From contig JAIXYA010000225.1 of assembly GCA_027490485.1 (NCBI GenBank), positions 1 to 5,578 on the forward strand: 5,578 bases of DNA, given 5' to 3'. This DNA comes from Comamonadaceae bacterium (GTDB lineage: Bacteria; Pseudomonadota; Gammaproteobacteria; Burkholderiales; Burkholderiaceae_C). The notes beneath the pieces were generated by a model that was not told where the DNA came from, searched no databases, and saw nothing but the letters and a program-made list of their open reading frames with translations. Below are positions 4,666 through 5,578 of the stretch, piece by piece (the stretch's first letter is position 1; each line of letters opens with the position of its first letter). Both the position numbers and the translations under genes were made by a program.

Positions 4666-5538
4666 ATGTACGTCGGCCGCTTTGCACCCTCCCCAACCGG
4701 TCCTTTGCACGCAGGTTCTTTGGTCGCGGCACTGGCCAGTTGGCTGGATGCGCATCACCACAGGGGTCTATGGCGGGTGCGAATCGAGGACGTTGATACG
4801 CCCCGCTGCGTGTCTGGCGCGGATGACATCATCTTGAAACAACTGGCCCAATGTGGGCTCGTCGCAGAGGGTGAAGTGCTTTACCAATCGCAACGTGGTC
4901 AGGCTTACCAATTTGCCTTAGAACAACTGGTGAACAAAGGCTGGGCCTACCCTTGCGGCTGTTCACGAAAGGAGATTGAAGACGCTCAAGGTCAACGCTT
5001 GCGTCACCACACGCCTGTTTACCCAGGCACCTGCCGCGAGGGGCTCAAGGGAAAAACTGCCCGTGCGTGGCGCTTGAACGTGCAACAAGTGATAAAAGAT
5101 TTAGCCTTGCCCTTAACGTGTTCCTGGCATGACCGATGGCTTGGCAGGCAAACGCAAAATGTCGAGCAGGAAGTTGGCGACTTTGTACTTAAGCGAGCCG
5201 ATGGCTTGTGGGCCTACCAACTGGCGGTGGTGGTCGACGATGCATTTCAAGGCATCACCCATGTGGTGCGTGGCGCGGATTTGGCAGACAACACGCCGCG
5301 CCAAATGCTTCTGCAACAAGCGCTCGGTTTATCCACACCCATATATATGCACACCCCGCTGGTGCTGGGCGCAGATGGCGACAAACTGAGCAAGCAAAAC
5401 GGGGCTCAGGCCTTGGATTTAAACCACCCGCTGGCAGCGTTGAATGCTGCTGCGGCTGTGCTGGGTTTACCCGCTTTTGAAGGAACTTGTGCGCAAGCCC
5501 TCGCGTATTGGGCTGAGCTAGCTGTCTGGGGCAGATAA
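4666..5538 (+). CDS. gluQ: Glutamyl-Q tRNA(Asp) synthetase
   Basis: A 290-residue paralogue of the catalytic half of glutamyl-tRNA synthetase (GluQ-RS, formerly YadB). It activates glutamate and attaches it to the queuosine at position 34 of tRNA(Asp), a cytoplasmic tRNA modification. The class I signatures are present: [12 protein letters not shown] (residues 7-18, HIGH-like) and KLSKQ (240-244, KMSKS-like, identical to E. coli). Zinc-ligand residues Cys97, Cys99, Tyr119 and Cys123 match the family pattern. RIEDVDTPR (39-47) and [18 protein letters not shown] (189-206) are also typical. There is no C-terminal anticodon-binding domain, which separates it from GltX (about 470 residues). An in-frame TAA at 4639 with no other start codon after it makes the ATG at 4666 the only credible start, although its ribosome binding site is poor. 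It is divergent from the puc operon. Confidence 0.96.
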   Translation: MYVGRFAPSPTGPLHAGSLVAALASWLDAHHHRGLWRVRIEDVDTPRCVSGADDIILKQLAQCGLVAEGEVLYQSQRGQAYQFALEQLVNKGWAYPCGCSRKEIEDAQGQRLRHHTPVYPGTCREGLKGKTARAWRLNVQQVIKDLALPLTCSWHDRWLGRQTQNVEQEVGDFVLKRADGLWAYQLAVVVDDAFQGITHVVRGADLADNTPRQMLLQQALGLSTPIYMHTPLVLGADGDKLSKQNGAQALDLNHPLAALNAAAAVLGLPAFEGTCAQALAYWAELAVWGR

Positions 5539-5563
5539 TCGCCCGGCCCCCTGCTTATCCATC

Positions 5564-5578
5564 ATGACCGCCCCACCC
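5564..5578 (+). CDS. Possible start of a further gene, cut by window edge
   Basis: An ATG 25 bases after the gluQ stop opens a frame reading MTAPP up to the window edge. There is no clear ribosome binding site before it, and five codons are too few to identify anything. It is listed only because the spacing and strand suit a gene following gluQ. Confidence 0.2.

Overview
The window looks like part of a betaproteobacterial chromosome, probably Burkholderiales (Comamonadaceae-like), from a phototroph or aerobic anoxygenic phototroph. The evidence is a complete LH2 antenna operon whose beta subunit ends in a YTYSPWL-type tail and whose alpha subunit has an Ala/Thr-rich tail, as I remember from the Rubrivivax lineage, set among ordinary proteobacterial housekeeping and stress genes. 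No rRNA, tRNA, CRISPR array or mobile element is visible.

Left block (1-2548). A pirin gene (minus strand, cut by the window edge) is divergent from a LysR regulator resembling E. coli YhaJ. The regulator overlaps by ATGA a renalase-like FAD oxidoreductase. The pirin/LysR gap holds several short dyads, including a perfect T-N11-A palindrome suited to LysR control.

Centre block (2553-4600, minus strand). The order of transcription is promoter, structured leader, pucB (LH2 beta, 48 aa), pucA (LH2 alpha, 63 aa), a terminator-like hairpin, pucC (antenna assembly MFS protein), then an unrecognised 30-aa single-helix membrane protein with a strong ribosome binding site. The promoter (TTGACA-N16-TAGAAT) is covered by two exact TGT-N12-ACA motifs, the PpsR/CrtJ recognition sequence, exactly 8 bp apart. 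One covers the -35 and the other the -10, a design that predicts cooperative repression by oxygen or light. The alpha subunit has Phe-Leu at the positions (44/45) where ordinary B800-850 complexes carry aromatic hydrogen-bond donors. This is the signature of blue-shifted B800-820 (LH3-type) antennae. The beta subunit also has Gln in place of the Arg that normally contacts B800.

Right block (4666-5578, plus strand). gluQ, encoding glutamyl-Q tRNA(Asp) synthetase, is divergent from the puc operon and shares its 212-bp regulatory gap. Just before the window ends an ATG may open another gene.

The strongest leads are the predicted spectrally shifted antenna, its compact double-PpsR promoter, and the tiny membrane protein at the end of the operon, a candidate antenna accessory subunit.
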